This document shows positions 28,350 to 37,113 of a DNA stretch of 64,000 nucleotides, in pieces. Both the position numbers and the translations under genes were made by a program. The notes under the pieces were generated by a model, which saw only the letters and a list, made by a program, of their open reading frames with translations, had not been told where the DNA came from and did not search any database. The stretch is from Rhodospirillales bacterium (GTDB lineage: Bacteria; Pseudomonadota; Alphaproteobacteria; ATCC43930; CGMCC-115725), in NCBI GenBank assembly GCA_028288725.1, contig JAQGIC010000057.1, forward strand, positions 30,127 to 94,126. The letters are read 5' to 3'. Each line of letters starts with the position of its first letter. Position 1 is the first letter of the stretch.

Positions 28350-29747
28350 ATGAGCCTCGATCCCGTGATCCTGTCGCGCGTCCAGTTCGTCTGGGTCGTG
28401 GCCTGGCATATCTTGCTGCCGGCCTTCACCGTCGGCATCGCCTCCTACATCACCCTGCTCGAAGGCCTGCATGTCTGGACCGGCAAGCCGATCTATCTCC
28501 GCGTCTCGAAATTCTGGATCCGCATCTTCGCCGTGTCGTTCGGCATGGGCGTCGTGTCCGGCATCGTCATGCCGTTCCAGTTCGGCACGAACTGGAGCCG
28601 GTTCGCCGATGCGACCGCGAACGTGGTGGGTCCGCTCTTCGCCTACGAAGGGCTGACCGCCTTCTTCCTGGAGGCGGCATTCCTGGGCGTGCTGCTGTTC
28701 GGCCGCAAGCTGGTGCCGTCCTGGGCGCATTTCGTCGCCGCCTTCATGGTCGGATTCGGCACGCTGCTGTCGTCTTTCTGGATCATCGCGGTCAACAGCT
28801 GGATGCAGACGCCGGGCGGCTACACCATCGGCCCCGACGGCCGGTTCTTCCCGGCCGATTGGACGGCGATCGTGTTTTCCGCCTCCTTCCCCTATCGCCT
28901 GGCCCATACGGTCAGCGGCTTCTATGTCACGACCGCCTTCGTCGTGCTGGCGGTCGGCGCCTATACCATCCGGGCCGGCAAGTTCGTGGCCGAGGGCAAG
29001 CTGATGCTGCGCATGGCGCTGGGCTTCCTCACCATCTTCGTGCCGCTGCAGATCGGGCTCGGCGATGCGCAGGGCCTGAACACGCTGGAACATCAGCCGG
29101 CCAAGCTGGCCGCGATGGAGGGGCTGTGGGACGGCGGCAGCGGCGTGCCGGCCTCGATCATCGGCATTCCCAACCAGGCGGGCGAGAAGAATGATTTCGA
29201 GATCGCCCTGCCCAAGCTCGGCAGTCTGTACCTGACCCATAGCTGGGACGGCGCCGTCAAAGGCTTGAAGGATTTTCCGCCGGATCAGCGCCCGCCGGTG
29301 ATCGTGGTCTATTTCGCCTTCCGCATCATGGTCGGCGTCGGCCTCCTGATGCTGGCGATCGTCGCGGTCGGCTGGCTGCTGCGCTGGCGCGGCAAGTTCT
29401 ATGACGCGGTCTGGTACCTGAAGGGCCTGCAATGGACCATGCCCCTGGGCTTCATCGCCGTGCTCGCCGGCTGGACCACGACCGAGGTCGGCCGGCAGCC
29501 CTGGACGGTCTATGGCCTGCTGCGGACCAGCGACAGCGTCTCGCCGTCGCTGACCGGCGCCAACGTGGTGCTGTCGCTGCTGCTCTATATGGCGATCTAT
29601 CTGCTGGTCTATCCGACCGGCATCCGCTTCATGCTGCGCATCGTGTGGAACGGTCCGCTCGATGCCGATCCTGAGAACGACACCAAGGTCGAGAGCGGCC
29701 GGCCGGCAGAGCCGGTCCAGGCTCTGCCGCACGGAGATGCATCATGA
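28350..29747 (+). CDS. cydA: Cytochrome bd-type quinol oxidase subunit I (CIO-like)
   Basis: 465 residues with nine membrane helices. Axial haem ligands are in place: His in WHILLPAF near the N-terminus, His in FPYRLAHTVSGF, and the Met region after GKFYDAVW. The QPWTVYGLLRT motif is conserved. The Q-loop is short, as in cyanide-insensitive CIO-type oxidases. It oxidises quinol and reduces oxygen at high affinity without proton pumping. The start at 28350 follows AGGAG by 6 bases. It overlaps cydB. Confidence 0.95.
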   Translation: MSLDPVILSRVQFVWVVAWHILLPAFTVGIASYITLLEGLHVWTGKPIYLRVSKFWIRIFAVSFGMGVVSGIVMPFQFGTNWSRFADATANVVGPLFAYEGLTAFFLEAAFLGVLLFGRKLVPSWAHFVAAFMVGFGTLLSSFWIIAVNSWMQTPGGYTIGPDGRFFPADWTAIVFSASFPYRLAHTVSGFYVTTAFVVLAVGAYTIRAGKFVAEGKLMLRMALGFLTIFVPLQIGLGDAQGLNTLEHQPAKLAAMEGLWDGGSGVPASIIGIPNQAGEKNDFEIALPKLGSLYLTHSWDGAVKGLKDFPPDQRPPVIVVYFAFRIMVGVGLLMLAIVAVGWLLRWRGKFYDAVWYLKGLQWTMPLGFIAVLAGWTTTEVGRQPWTVYGLLRTSDSVSPSLTGANVVLSLLLYMAIYLLVYPTGIRFMLRIVWNGPLDADPENDTKVESGRPAEPVQALPHGDAS

Positions 29748-30757
29748 ACGGGCCGATCCTCGATCTGGTCGGGATCTGGACGGTGATCCTGGGCCTGGGC
29801 GTGTTCTTCTATGTTTTGCTGGACGGCTTCGATCTGGGTGTCGGCATGCTCTACGGCCTGCACCGCGAGACCGCGGCGCGCGGCATCATCATGAACTCGA
29901 TCGCGCCGATCTGGGACGGCAACGAGACCTGGCTGATCCTGGGCGGCCTCGCCTTGCTCGCGGCCTTTCCCCTGGCCTTCGCCATCATCATTCCGGCGCT
30001 GTATTTCCCGGTGCTGCTGATGCTGCTGGCACTGATCTTCCGCGGCGTCGCGTTCGAATTCCGCTTCAAGGACAAGGAACATCGCGGTTTCTGGGACCAT
30101 GCCTTCTGCTACGGCTCGGCGGTCGCGACATTCGCCCAGGGCACGGTGCTGGGCGCCTTCATCCAGGGCTTCCAGGTCGAGGGCCGGCATTTCGTCGGCA
30201 GCTCCTTCGATTGGATCACGCCGTTTTCGACGATGACCGGCGTTGCGCTGATGGCCGGATATTGCCTGCTCGGCGCCGGTTGGCTGGTGCTGAAGACCCA
30301 TGGGGAATTGCAGGATTGGGCTCGGCGGCAGGGCCGTCGCGCGCTGCTCCTGGTGTTGGTCGCGATCGGCGCGGTCAGCCTGTGGACGCCCTATGCCGAG
30401 GCCGATATCGCGGCGCGCTGGTTCTCCTGGCCGAACGTGGCGCTGCTGGCCCCGGTGCCGCTCGCGGCGCTGGCGCTCGCCTTCGCCGCCTGGCGCAGCT
30501 TCGGGCTGAAACACGACGCGATGCCCTTCGTCTATTCGATCGGCCTGTTCCTCACGGCCTATCTGGGCATCGCGATCAGCCTGTGGCCCAATATCGTGCC
30601 GCATCGCTATTCGCTGTGGGAGGCCGCATCCTCCGAAAGCACCCAGGCCTTCCTGCTGGTCGGTACCCTGTTCCTGCTGCCGATCATCCTGCTCTATACC
30701 GGCTGGTCCTATTGGGTGTTCCGCGGCAAGGTCAAAGCCGACGCCGGCTATCATTGA
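29744..30757 (+). CDS. cydB: Cytochrome bd-type quinol oxidase subunit II
   Basis: 337 residues with about eight membrane helices. The N-terminal FYVLLDGFDLGVGMLYGL and IWDGNETWLILGG are CydB signatures. It pairs with CydA to form the oxidase and stabilises the haem centre. The start overlaps the cydA stop (ATGA). No CydX-sized gene and no cydDC assembly genes follow. The next gene starts 11 bases downstream. Confidence 0.95.
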   Translation: MNGPILDLVGIWTVILGLGVFFYVLLDGFDLGVGMLYGLHRETAARGIIMNSIAPIWDGNETWLILGGLALLAAFPLAFAIIIPALYFPVLLMLLALIFRGVAFEFRFKDKEHRGFWDHAFCYGSAVATFAQGTVLGAFIQGFQVEGRHFVGSSFDWITPFSTMTGVALMAGYCLLGAGWLVLKTHGELQDWARRQGRRALLLVLVAIGAVSLWTPYAEADIAARWFSWPNVALLAPVPLAALALAFAAWRSFGLKHDAMPFVYSIGLFLTAYLGIAISLWPNIVPHRYSLWEAASSESTQAFLLVGTLFLLPIILLYTGWSYWVFRGKVKADAGYH

Positions 30758-30768
30758 GAGTGAACCCC

Positions 30769-31545
30769 ATGCGACGTTTCCGGATCGCCCTGTTGATCGC
30801 GGGCCTGTTGGCCGCCGGGGGATTGGTCCCGCATCCGGCCGTGGCCAGCGAGGTGCATCTGCTGACGACCGGCGCCTATCGCCAAGTCGCCGCGGCGCTG
30901 ATCCCGCAATATGAGGCCCAGTCGGGCAACAAGGTCGTGGTCGACAGCGACACGGCCGGCGGCGTCATCCACCGGATCGAGACCGGCGCGCCGTTCGACC
31001 TGGTCGTCCTCACCTCCCAGGCGATCGGCGACCTCGTGACCGAGGGCAAGCTGGTGTCGGACAGCACGATCAACCTGGCCAAGGTCGGCATCGGCGTCGC
31101 GGTCAGGTCCGGCGCGCCGCATCCCGACTTCGCCACGGCCGAGGCGTTCAAGCAGATGCTTCTGAAGGCCAAATCGATCGCCTATATCGACCCCAAGGCC
31201 GGGGGCTCCAGCGGGATCTATCTGTCGCGCCTGATCGAGCGGATGGGCCTGACCAGACAGCTCAAGCGCAAGACCGTGCTGGTTAATGGCGGCCTGGTCG
31301 CCGACAAGGTCGCGAGCGGCGAGGCCGAGATCGGGCTGCAGCAGATCAGCGAACTCATGGCGGTCAAGGGCGTCGACATGGTCGGGCCGCTGCCGGGCGC
31401 GATCCAGAGCTACACGGAATATGGCGCCGGCATCGGCGCGAAGGCGGCGCACCCGGCCGAGGCCAGGGCGCTCTTGGCCGTGTTATCGGGCCCGTCCGCG
31501 GCGCCGGTGCTGCAAGCGAAGGGCATGCAGCCGGCGGGGATGTAG
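30769..31545 (+). CDS. ModA-like periplasmic substrate-binding protein
   Basis: 258 residues. A signal peptide (to about residue 27, VASE) is followed by a type-2 periplasmic binding fold with LLTTGAYRQVAAALIPQYEAQSG, TGAPFDLVVLTSQAIGDLV and a DPKAGGSSGIYL loop. This resembles molybdate-binding ModA and stand-alone ModA-like proteins. No ABC permease or ATPase accompanies it. Its position directly after cydAB suggests co-transcription, but the meaning is unclear. Confidence 0.78.
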   Translation: MRRFRIALLIAGLLAAGGLVPHPAVASEVHLLTTGAYRQVAAALIPQYEAQSGNKVVVDSDTAGGVIHRIETGAPFDLVVLTSQAIGDLVTEGKLVSDSTINLAKVGIGVAVRSGAPHPDFATAEAFKQMLLKAKSIAYIDPKAGGSSGIYLSRLIERMGLTRQLKRKTVLVNGGLVADKVASGEAEIGLQQISELMAVKGVDMVGPLPGAIQSYTEYGAGIGAKAAHPAEARALLAVLSGPSAAPVLQAKGMQPAGM

Positions 31546-31626
31546 AAATTTTGATCTCGCGTTCGACGCGAGAGGGTTTATATGGAACATATCATGAACA
31601 ATTGATTTTAACAGGTCGCTCCAGAG

Positions 31627-32522
31627 ATGGGCCAACTAATCTCCAGATATCGCCTCTCGGACGAGCCCCGGCAGTTTGGCCTGAGCTGTAGCGATCGGGG
31701 CCTGACGCTCGCCGGCGTGCCGCTACTGATGCGGACGAAGGCGGGGTTTCGGCCGAGGCCGGCGGGGAAATCGATCGACTGATCAGCCGGGCCTACCACA
31801 CGAATGTCGACCTGGATGGTCTCAAGGGCGGCCTCGGCGTTGTCGCCCGAGCGCTCAACGATGGCGAGATGCCGCGCGCGATGATCGCCGCCGTCTTGTT
31901 GAAGCTGACGGAACTCGATTGGGACGGTGCCGCGCGGATCGCTCACGCCGACGACGCGCTGGCCAAGGCTGGTTTCGATCCGGATGAAAGCCGGGACTCC
32001 CGCGGCCAATGGACGACGAATGGCGAGGCTGTCGGGTTCAGTCCCGCAAACGATCATCTCCGCGCACCCGGACGAGCGGACAATCATGCTCGCCATCGCG
32101 TGTTGCCGCTGCTTCCGCCGACCGACGCGACGGACGACGCCTATCTTCTGGATATCGCTCGCAACAGCGATTTTCACGATGAGATCCGAGACGCGTTGGC
32201 GGACCATTTGAGACGGGACGGTTTGATTGCGATGACGGAAGTCGCCTTCGCCCTGGACGGCTCCGACATTGTCGCGCGAGCAGACATTGTCGCAATGAAG
32301 CCAGGCGATCCGACGACGCTTTCGATTATTTAGGTCAAGACAGGGCCGCGATCGCGCCTCAGCGAAGCCCAAGAGTGGGTCTATCCAGGTTTTGTCCACG
32401 GGGGAATCGTTAGTTCGCCGGATCCAAAGATTGCTCTATTCGGGTATTCGGTCGGTGCGCCGCTCCCGCCCCTATCCCAACTATTTGGTATGAACGGGAC
32501 CTGGCAACGAAAGCGAAGCTGA
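31627..32522 (+). pseudogene. Broken polymorphic-toxin-type gene with PD-(D/E)xK nuclease-like end (frameshift plus in-frame TAG)
   Basis: Reading from the ATG at 31627 gives MGQLISRYRLSDEPRQFGLS and so on to RPAG at 31767. The frame must then shift to continue as EIDRLISRAYHTNV, consistent with loss of one G in the run at 31764-31767. The second part contains FDPDESRDSRGQW, a linker motif common in secreted and phage-associated proteins. It then has ARADIVA followed by SII-TAG-VKTG, where the stop at 32331-32333 stands where related proteins have Glu (E-x-K). The same frame continues to 32522 with SEAQEWVYPGF and PLPPL. The two lesions are directly visible, while the toxin role is inferred, supported by the next gene. 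Confidence 0.72.
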
Positions 32523-32562
32523 CCCCAGTCGAACCGATTTTTCCTTTTATCTGGTGGCCGGA

Positions 32563-32943
32563 ATGATGAAGCGATTGGGTCTGATTCCAATTACTTTGCT
32601 CGTCACCACCTCTTGCGAACACCCGCAGCCTTCGGAGGCCCGCATGGACCCGGAAAAGACGATCGATATGTCGCTTATCGACGCGAGCGATAAAACGATC
32701 GATGCCGATCTCGCTTTGAAAATCGCAGAATTGATCTTGAGAAGCGTTCATGGCGACAAAACCTACGAGAACCAGCTTCCGATGAGGCTGATGGACGGCG
32801 GCGATCGATGGAATATAGACGGAACGGTTCGGCGTGCGTCTTCGGTGTATCTGGACGATCCAGAGGGCGGTTATTTGAGTATCAGTATCCAGAAGTCGAA
32901 CTGTCGCATTTTAAAAATGGTGCGATACATGGCATCCGGTTGA
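32563..32943 (+). CDS. NTF2-fold immunity-like protein
   Basis: About 126 residues. A hydrophobic start with Cys near residue 18 suggests a lipoprotein or signal peptide. The rest (ALKIAELILRSVHGDKTYE, then QLPMRL, GDRWNIDGTV, GGYLSISIQKSNCRIL) follows the NTF2-fold immunity pattern. Such proteins neutralise toxins of polymorphic systems. It lies 40 bases after the broken nuclease-like gene in the same direction, and base composition is lower in GC than the surroundings. Start choices are GTG 32554, ATG 32563 or ATG 32566. Confidence 0.65.
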   Translation: MMKRLGLIPITLLVTTSCEHPQPSEARMDPEKTIDMSLIDASDKTIDADLALKIAELILRSVHGDKTYENQLPMRLMDGGDRWNIDGTVRRASSVYLDDPEGGYLSISIQKSNCRILKMVRYMASG

Positions 32944-32946
32944 AAT

Positions 32947-33846
32947 CTACGCAGCACGCTTTAAAGTCTCCTCGACCAACCTCACGAACGCCTTGACCGC
33001 GCCGCCGCGCTCGTCGCGCCGGTGCGCCAGCAGCACGGTGCTGGCCGCCTGTGGCGTGTCGAGCGCCCGGTAGACCACGCCTTCGACCTGAATGCGGCGC
33101 AGCGAGTCCGGCAGGATGGTGACGCCCAGGCCGGCGGCGACCAGGCCGATCAGGGTCGGCGCCTCGCGCGCCTCCTGGGCCACGGTCGGGCTGAAGCCCT
33201 GGTCGGCGCAGATCGCCACGATCTGGTCCCAGATGCCGGTGCCGGCGTCGCGCTCGAACATCACGAACGGCTCGCGCTCCAGCGCCGCGATCGGCACGAC
33301 CGGCAGTGCTGCCAGCGGATGGTCGGCGCGCAGCACCAGCATCAGCCGGTCGGTCATGATGTTCAGCGCCTCGATCTCGGGCGGGATCGGCGCGAAGGGC
33401 GAGCGGATGAAGGCCAGATCCAGCTTGCGCGCGACCAGCGCCGCCAATTGCTCGCGCGTGGTCATGCCGACCAGCTTCAGATGCACCTCGGGAAAGCGCT
33501 GGCGGAAGGCGTAGATCACCTGCGGCATGACCGCGGTGAAGGGCGAGGAGGCGGTGAAGCCCAGGCGGATCTCGCCGATCTCGCCCTCGTTCGCCCGGCG
33601 TACCACGGCGATGGCGCGTTCGGCCTGGGCGAGCGTCGCGCGCGCCTCGACCAGGAACAGCGCGCCGACCGGCGTCAGAGCGACCTTGCGCGAGCCGCGG
33701 TCGAGCAGGCGCACCTTCAATTCCCGCTCCAGCGCCTGGATCTGCAGGCTGAGCGGCGGCTGCTGGATGCCCAGCCGTTCGGCGGCCCGGCCGAAATGCA
33801 GTTCCTCGGCGACTGCCACGAAGGCGCGAAGATGGCGCAGCTCCAT
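32947..33846 (-). CDS. LysR-family transcriptional regulator
   Basis: 299 residues. The N-terminal winged helix (MELRHLRAFVAVAEELHFGRAAERLGIQQPPLSLQIQALE) is canonical LysR, followed by the two-lobed effector domain. ASSPFTAVMP, typical of the BenM/CatM-like subgroup, begins the effector domain. The start at 33846 gives the standard N-terminus. It is divergent from the MFS transporter gene and probably controls it. The shared gap contains two palindromes. Confidence 0.92.
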   Translation of the reverse strand: MELRHLRAFVAVAEELHFGRAAERLGIQQPPLSLQIQALERELKVRLLDRGSRKVALTPVGALFLVEARATLAQAERAIAVVRRANEGEIGEIRLGFTASSPFTAVMPQVIYAFRQRFPEVHLKLVGMTTREQLAALVARKLDLAFIRSPFAPIPPEIEALNIMTDRLMLVLRADHPLAALPVVPIAALEREPFVMFERDAGTGIWDQIVAICADQGFSPTVAQEAREAPTLIGLVAAGLGVTILPDSLRRIQVEGVVYRALDTPQAASTVLLAHRRDERGGAVKAFVRLVEETLKRAA

Positions 33847-33950
33847 CGACGATATCCAAACCATATCAATAAACCGACATCGATATATTAGACACGAAGA
33901 TGGCGCGTGCCTACCTTTGCCGGGTGCCCGGCTTTTCGGGCGCTAGCGCG

Positions 33951-33984
33951 CTTGTCGTTCGGATCGCTTGATCCGAACGACAAG
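33951..33984. repeat. 15-bp inverted repeat in the lysR-MFS divergent gap
   Basis: Arms CTTGTCGTTCGGATC and GATCCGAACGACAAG enclose the loop GCTT. A second imperfect 35-bp palindrome (GAGCATGA...TCATGCTC) lies at 34010-34044, just before the transporter start. LysR sites usually have the short form T-N11-A, so a 15-bp perfect stem is more like a dispersed repeat or an RNA hairpin. Confidence 0.6.
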
Positions 33985-34062
33985 AATTCGCGCCAGATCA
34001 ACAACGTGTGAGCATGAGTCGATCACGGGCATCGAATCATGCTCCTGTCGAAGGCCCGCTTC

Positions 34063-35286
34063 ATGTCGACGCTCCCGATGGTCGAAGAGGCCACCCATAT
34101 CCTCGGCGGCACCGCCCAGTTCCGTCGCACCAATCTCGCCCTGTTCCTGTCGGGCTTTTCGATCTTCGCGCTGCTCTATGGCGTGCAGCCGCTGATGCCG
34201 GTGTTCGCCGCCGAATTTCACGTCAGCCCGGCCGCCAGCAGCCTGACCATCTCGCTCACCACCGGCGCCGTCGCCGTCATGATGCTGTTCGCCGGCGCGG
34301 TCGCCGATGCGGTCGGGCGCAAGCGCCTCATGTGCATGTCGATGGTGCTGTCGTCGCTCCTCACCATCGCCGCCGCCTTCGTCGCGAATTTCGAACAGCT
34401 GATGGTGCTGCGCCTGTTGATGGGCATCGCCTTGAGCGGCGTGCCGTCGATCGCCATGGCCTATCTGGGCGAGGAGATCGATCCGCGCTCGGTCGGCCTG
34501 GCCATGGGCCTGTTCATCGGCGGGAGCGGCTTCGGCGGCATGGTCGGCCGGGTCGCGACCGGCGCCCTGACCGACTATGCCTCCTGGCGCGTCGCCATGA
34601 TGGTGCTGGGCGGATCGAGCCTGCTCGCCGCCGCCCTGTTCTGGCGCAGCCTGCCGGAATCCCGCCATTTCACGCCGCGCAAGTTCCATCCCCGGCGGCT
34701 GGTGACGGGCCTGGGCGAACAATTCGCAGTCAAGGGCCTGCCCTGGCTGTTTGCGCTCGCGTTCCTGCTGATGGGCAGCTTCGTCACGCTCTATAATTAC
34801 GTCGGATTCCGCCTGATGGCGCCGCCCTACAATCTCAGCCAGACCGTGACCGGCAGCCTGTTCACGGTCTATCTGATCGGCATCTGGTCCTCGGCCTGGG
34901 TCGGCGGGCTGGCCGACCGCTTCGGCCGCCGGCGCATGTTGTGGATCATGGTGCTGATCCTGATGGTCGGGGTGGAATTCACCCGGGCGGATGGCGTGCC
35001 GATGATCGTGCTCGGTATCGCCACCGTCACCTTCGGCTTCTTCGGCGGCCATTCGATCGCGTCGAGCTGGATCAGCCGGCGGGCCGGTCCGTCCAAGGCA
35101 CAGGCCTCGTCGCTCTATCTGTTCTTCTATTACACCGGCTCGGCGCTGGTCGGGTCCTATGGCGGCGTGGTCTTTAGCGCCGGCGGCTGGGTGGGGGTCG
35201 CCAATCTGCTGACCGGACTGCTGTGCCTGGCATTGCTGATCGCCTTGCGCCTCAGTTTCCTGAAACCCCTGTCGGCCGGCAAATGA
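34063..35286 (+). CDS. MFS transporter, YnfM-like
   Basis: 407 residues, 12 membrane helices. GAVADAVGRKRLMCMSMVLSS is the loop 2-3 motif of the major facilitator superfamily, and GLADRFGRRRMLWIM is its repeat in the second half. Overall resemblance is to the YnfM/drug-efflux group, possibly exporting or importing an organic compound controlled by the divergent LysR. The start at 34063 is preferred to 34039 because the latter lies inside a palindrome. Neither has a strong ribosome site. Confidence 0.87.
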   Translation: MSTLPMVEEATHILGGTAQFRRTNLALFLSGFSIFALLYGVQPLMPVFAAEFHVSPAASSLTISLTTGAVAVMMLFAGAVADAVGRKRLMCMSMVLSSLLTIAAAFVANFEQLMVLRLLMGIALSGVPSIAMAYLGEEIDPRSVGLAMGLFIGGSGFGGMVGRVATGALTDYASWRVAMMVLGGSSLLAAALFWRSLPESRHFTPRKFHPRRLVTGLGEQFAVKGLPWLFALAFLLMGSFVTLYNYVGFRLMAPPYNLSQTVTGSLFTVYLIGIWSSAWVGGLADRFGRRRMLWIMVLILMVGVEFTRADGVPMIVLGIATVTFGFFGGHSIASSWISRRAGPSKAQASSLYLFFYYTGSALVGSYGGVVFSAGGWVGVANLLTGLLCLALLIALRLSFLKPLSAGK

Positions 35287-35326
35287 CCGCCGTATGATCG
35301 GCTCGGGTTTGACGCGGAGGAAAGCG

Positions 35327-35968
35327 ATGCGGATTCTGGTCACCGGGTTCGATCCGTTCGGCGGCGAGCCGGTCAATCCGGCGCAGGAGGCGATCCTGCG
35401 GCTGCCGGCGGTGCTCGGGCCCCATATGATCGAACGCCGGCCGCTGCCGACCCTGTTCCATCGCTCGCTCGAGGCGTTGGGCGACGCGGTCCGTACGCTC
35501 AGGCCCGATGTCCTGCTGTGCATCGGCCAGGCCGGCGGGCGGACCGAGCTTACGATCGAGCGGGTCGCGATCAATGTCGATGACGCGCGCATCGCCGACA
35601 ATGCCGGCACGACACCGATCGATCGGCCGATCGTGCCCGGCGGACCGGCCGCCTATTTCACCAATCTGCCGCTGAAGGCGATGGTCCGCGCGCTGATCGA
35701 CGCGGGCATCCCGGCGAAAGTCTCGAACACGGCCGGCACCTTCGTGTGCAACCACGTGTTCTATGGCGCGATGCACCTGGTCGCGACCGAGTTTCCGGCC
35801 CTGCGCGCCGGCTTCATCCATATCCCGTTCCTGCCGGAACAGGTCGCCCGCAACCCGGGGCAGCCGTCGATGGCGGTCGAGACCGTGGTCGCGGGCCTGC
35901 TCAAGGCGATCGAGGTCGCCGTCGGCCGCACCGACGATATCGCCGTCGCCGACGGCGCCACGCACTGA
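35327..35968 (+). CDS. pcp: Pyrrolidone-carboxylate peptidase (pyroglutamyl peptidase I)
   Basis: 213 residues, normal for C15 peptidases. Visible are MRILVTGFDPFGGEPVNPAQ, the Glu region IERVAINVDDARIADNAG, the catalytic Cys in SNTAGTFVCNHVFYG and the His in GFIHIPFLPEQ. It removes N-terminal pyroglutamate from peptides in the cytoplasm. GGAGG lies just before the ATG at 35327. It follows the MFS gene after 40 bases and may be co-transcribed. A triple repeat block follows. Confidence 0.94.
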   Translation: MRILVTGFDPFGGEPVNPAQEAILRLPAVLGPHMIERRPLPTLFHRSLEALGDAVRTLRPDVLLCIGQAGGRTELTIERVAINVDDARIADNAGTTPIDRPIVPGGPAAYFTNLPLKAMVRALIDAGIPAKVSNTAGTFVCNHVFYGAMHLVATEFPALRAGFIHIPFLPEQVARNPGQPSMAVETVVAGLLKAIEVAVGRTDDIAVADGATH

Positions 35969-35972
35969 CGGA

Positions 35973-36145
35973 CTAGTGCGCGATGACATGAGGCCTGCTC
36001 GGCCTCATGTCTGAATCGCCCACTAGATCATATGTTTAGAGACGGATTCAGCGATCATGTCGAGCGGACATGATCGCATCCGGCTCTATGTTTTAGAGAC
36101 TGATCCACCGATCAAACCGAGTTGGTTTGATCGGATCAGGCTCTA
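35973..36145. repeat. Composite palindromic intergenic repeat, copy 3 (three palindromes)
   Basis: The largest copy of the family. Three palindromes lie in tandem: ACATGAGGC / GCCTCATGT (with an asymmetric centre), GATCATGTC / GACATGATC, and GATCAAACC / GGTTTGATC. Each is followed by GGCTCTA or a variant and spaced by TTTAGAGAC. It fills the gap between the convergent pcp and cysH genes and overlaps the last bases of cysH. Confidence 0.85.
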
Positions 36146-36874
36146 TGACGCCGCGTGCAGCGCCGGGACCTGGCGGCCGGCGCGATGGATGCCGCATTCG
36201 GTCTTGGCCTGACCGGCCCAGCGGCCGGCGCGGGGATCCTGGGCGTCGCCCGCGGGGGCCGTGCAGGGCTGGCAGCCGACCGACCGATAGCCATGGGCGA
36301 TCAGCGGATGGCGCGGCAGGTCCAGGGCCTCGAATGCCTCTTCGACCTGCTCCGGCGACCAGTCCGCGATCGGGTCGAGCTTGATCAGCCCGTCGACCGC
36401 CTCGATCCGCGGCATGAAGCGCCTGAGCGCGCCGTGCGAGCTCTTGCGGCCCGAGATCAACGCATCGAAATTGGAGATTGCGGCCTGCAGCGGCTCGATC
36501 TTGCGCAGGCTGCAGCAGGCGTCGGTATCGAACTGCCACAGCACGGCATCGGGGTCGCGGTCGGCCCGGTCCCGGTTACTAGCGCCGATGGTCCGGACGT
36601 CGGTCAGACCCAGCCGGCGCTGCACCAGATCGCGATAGGCCAGCGTTTCGGGGAAATGATGGCCGGTATCCAGGAAAATAATCGGAATATCGCGGCTGAC
36701 CCGGGCCGCCAGCGCCAGCAGCAGGGCCGATTCCGTGCCGAAAGACGACACGATCGCGACGCGGCCGGGAAATTCGTCCTCGATGACCGCGCGCAGAAAC
36801 TCTTCGGTGCCGGCGCCCTGATATTGGCGACCCAGCGCTGCCGCCCGCTGCCGTGTCTGAAGATCCAAGTCCAT
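36143..36874 (-). CDS. cysH: Adenylyl-sulfate (APS) reductase, CysH family
   Basis: 243 residues. The PAPS/APS reductase fold has the phosphate loop SSFGTESALLL, FLDTGHHFPETL, and the C-terminal active-site ECGIH. The extra Cys pairs (ACCSLRK, then GCQPC) bind a [4Fe-4S] cluster, which marks the APS-type enzyme rather than the enterobacterial PAPS-type. It reduces adenylyl sulfate to sulfite for cysteine synthesis. The start at 36874 gives the family N-terminus. Upstream is an AT-rich 239-base gap likely to hold its promoter. Confidence 0.93.
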   Translation of the reverse strand: MDLDLQTRQRAAALGRQYQGAGTEEFLRAVIEDEFPGRVAIVSSFGTESALLLALAARVSRDIPIIFLDTGHHFPETLAYRDLVQRRLGLTDVRTIGASNRDRADRDPDAVLWQFDTDACCSLRKIEPLQAAISNFDALISGRKSSHGALRRFMPRIEAVDGLIKLDPIADWSPEQVEEAFEALDLPRHPLIAHGYRSVGCQPCTAPAGDAQDPRAGRWAGQAKTECGIHRAGRQVPALHAAS

Positions 36875-37113
36875 TGTGCCCGTCCCACGTACAGAAAAGC
36901 ATCGTCGGGGCGTCGCACGGGCGTCCCGCTTTAGCGGCATTTTTAAAGCGCCCGCAAGCTGATGCTCAAATCGGCGCTGTGGGATGAATATTGTTTTACA
37001 AAATCAACATGTCAATAAGAGATATCCACATTTCTGTCGTGTTTAATCGGGCTGTGGCCGGCGGACATCAGGGCGTGATTCCCCAGGACGGTGCGATCGG
37101 GTAAATTGGCGGG

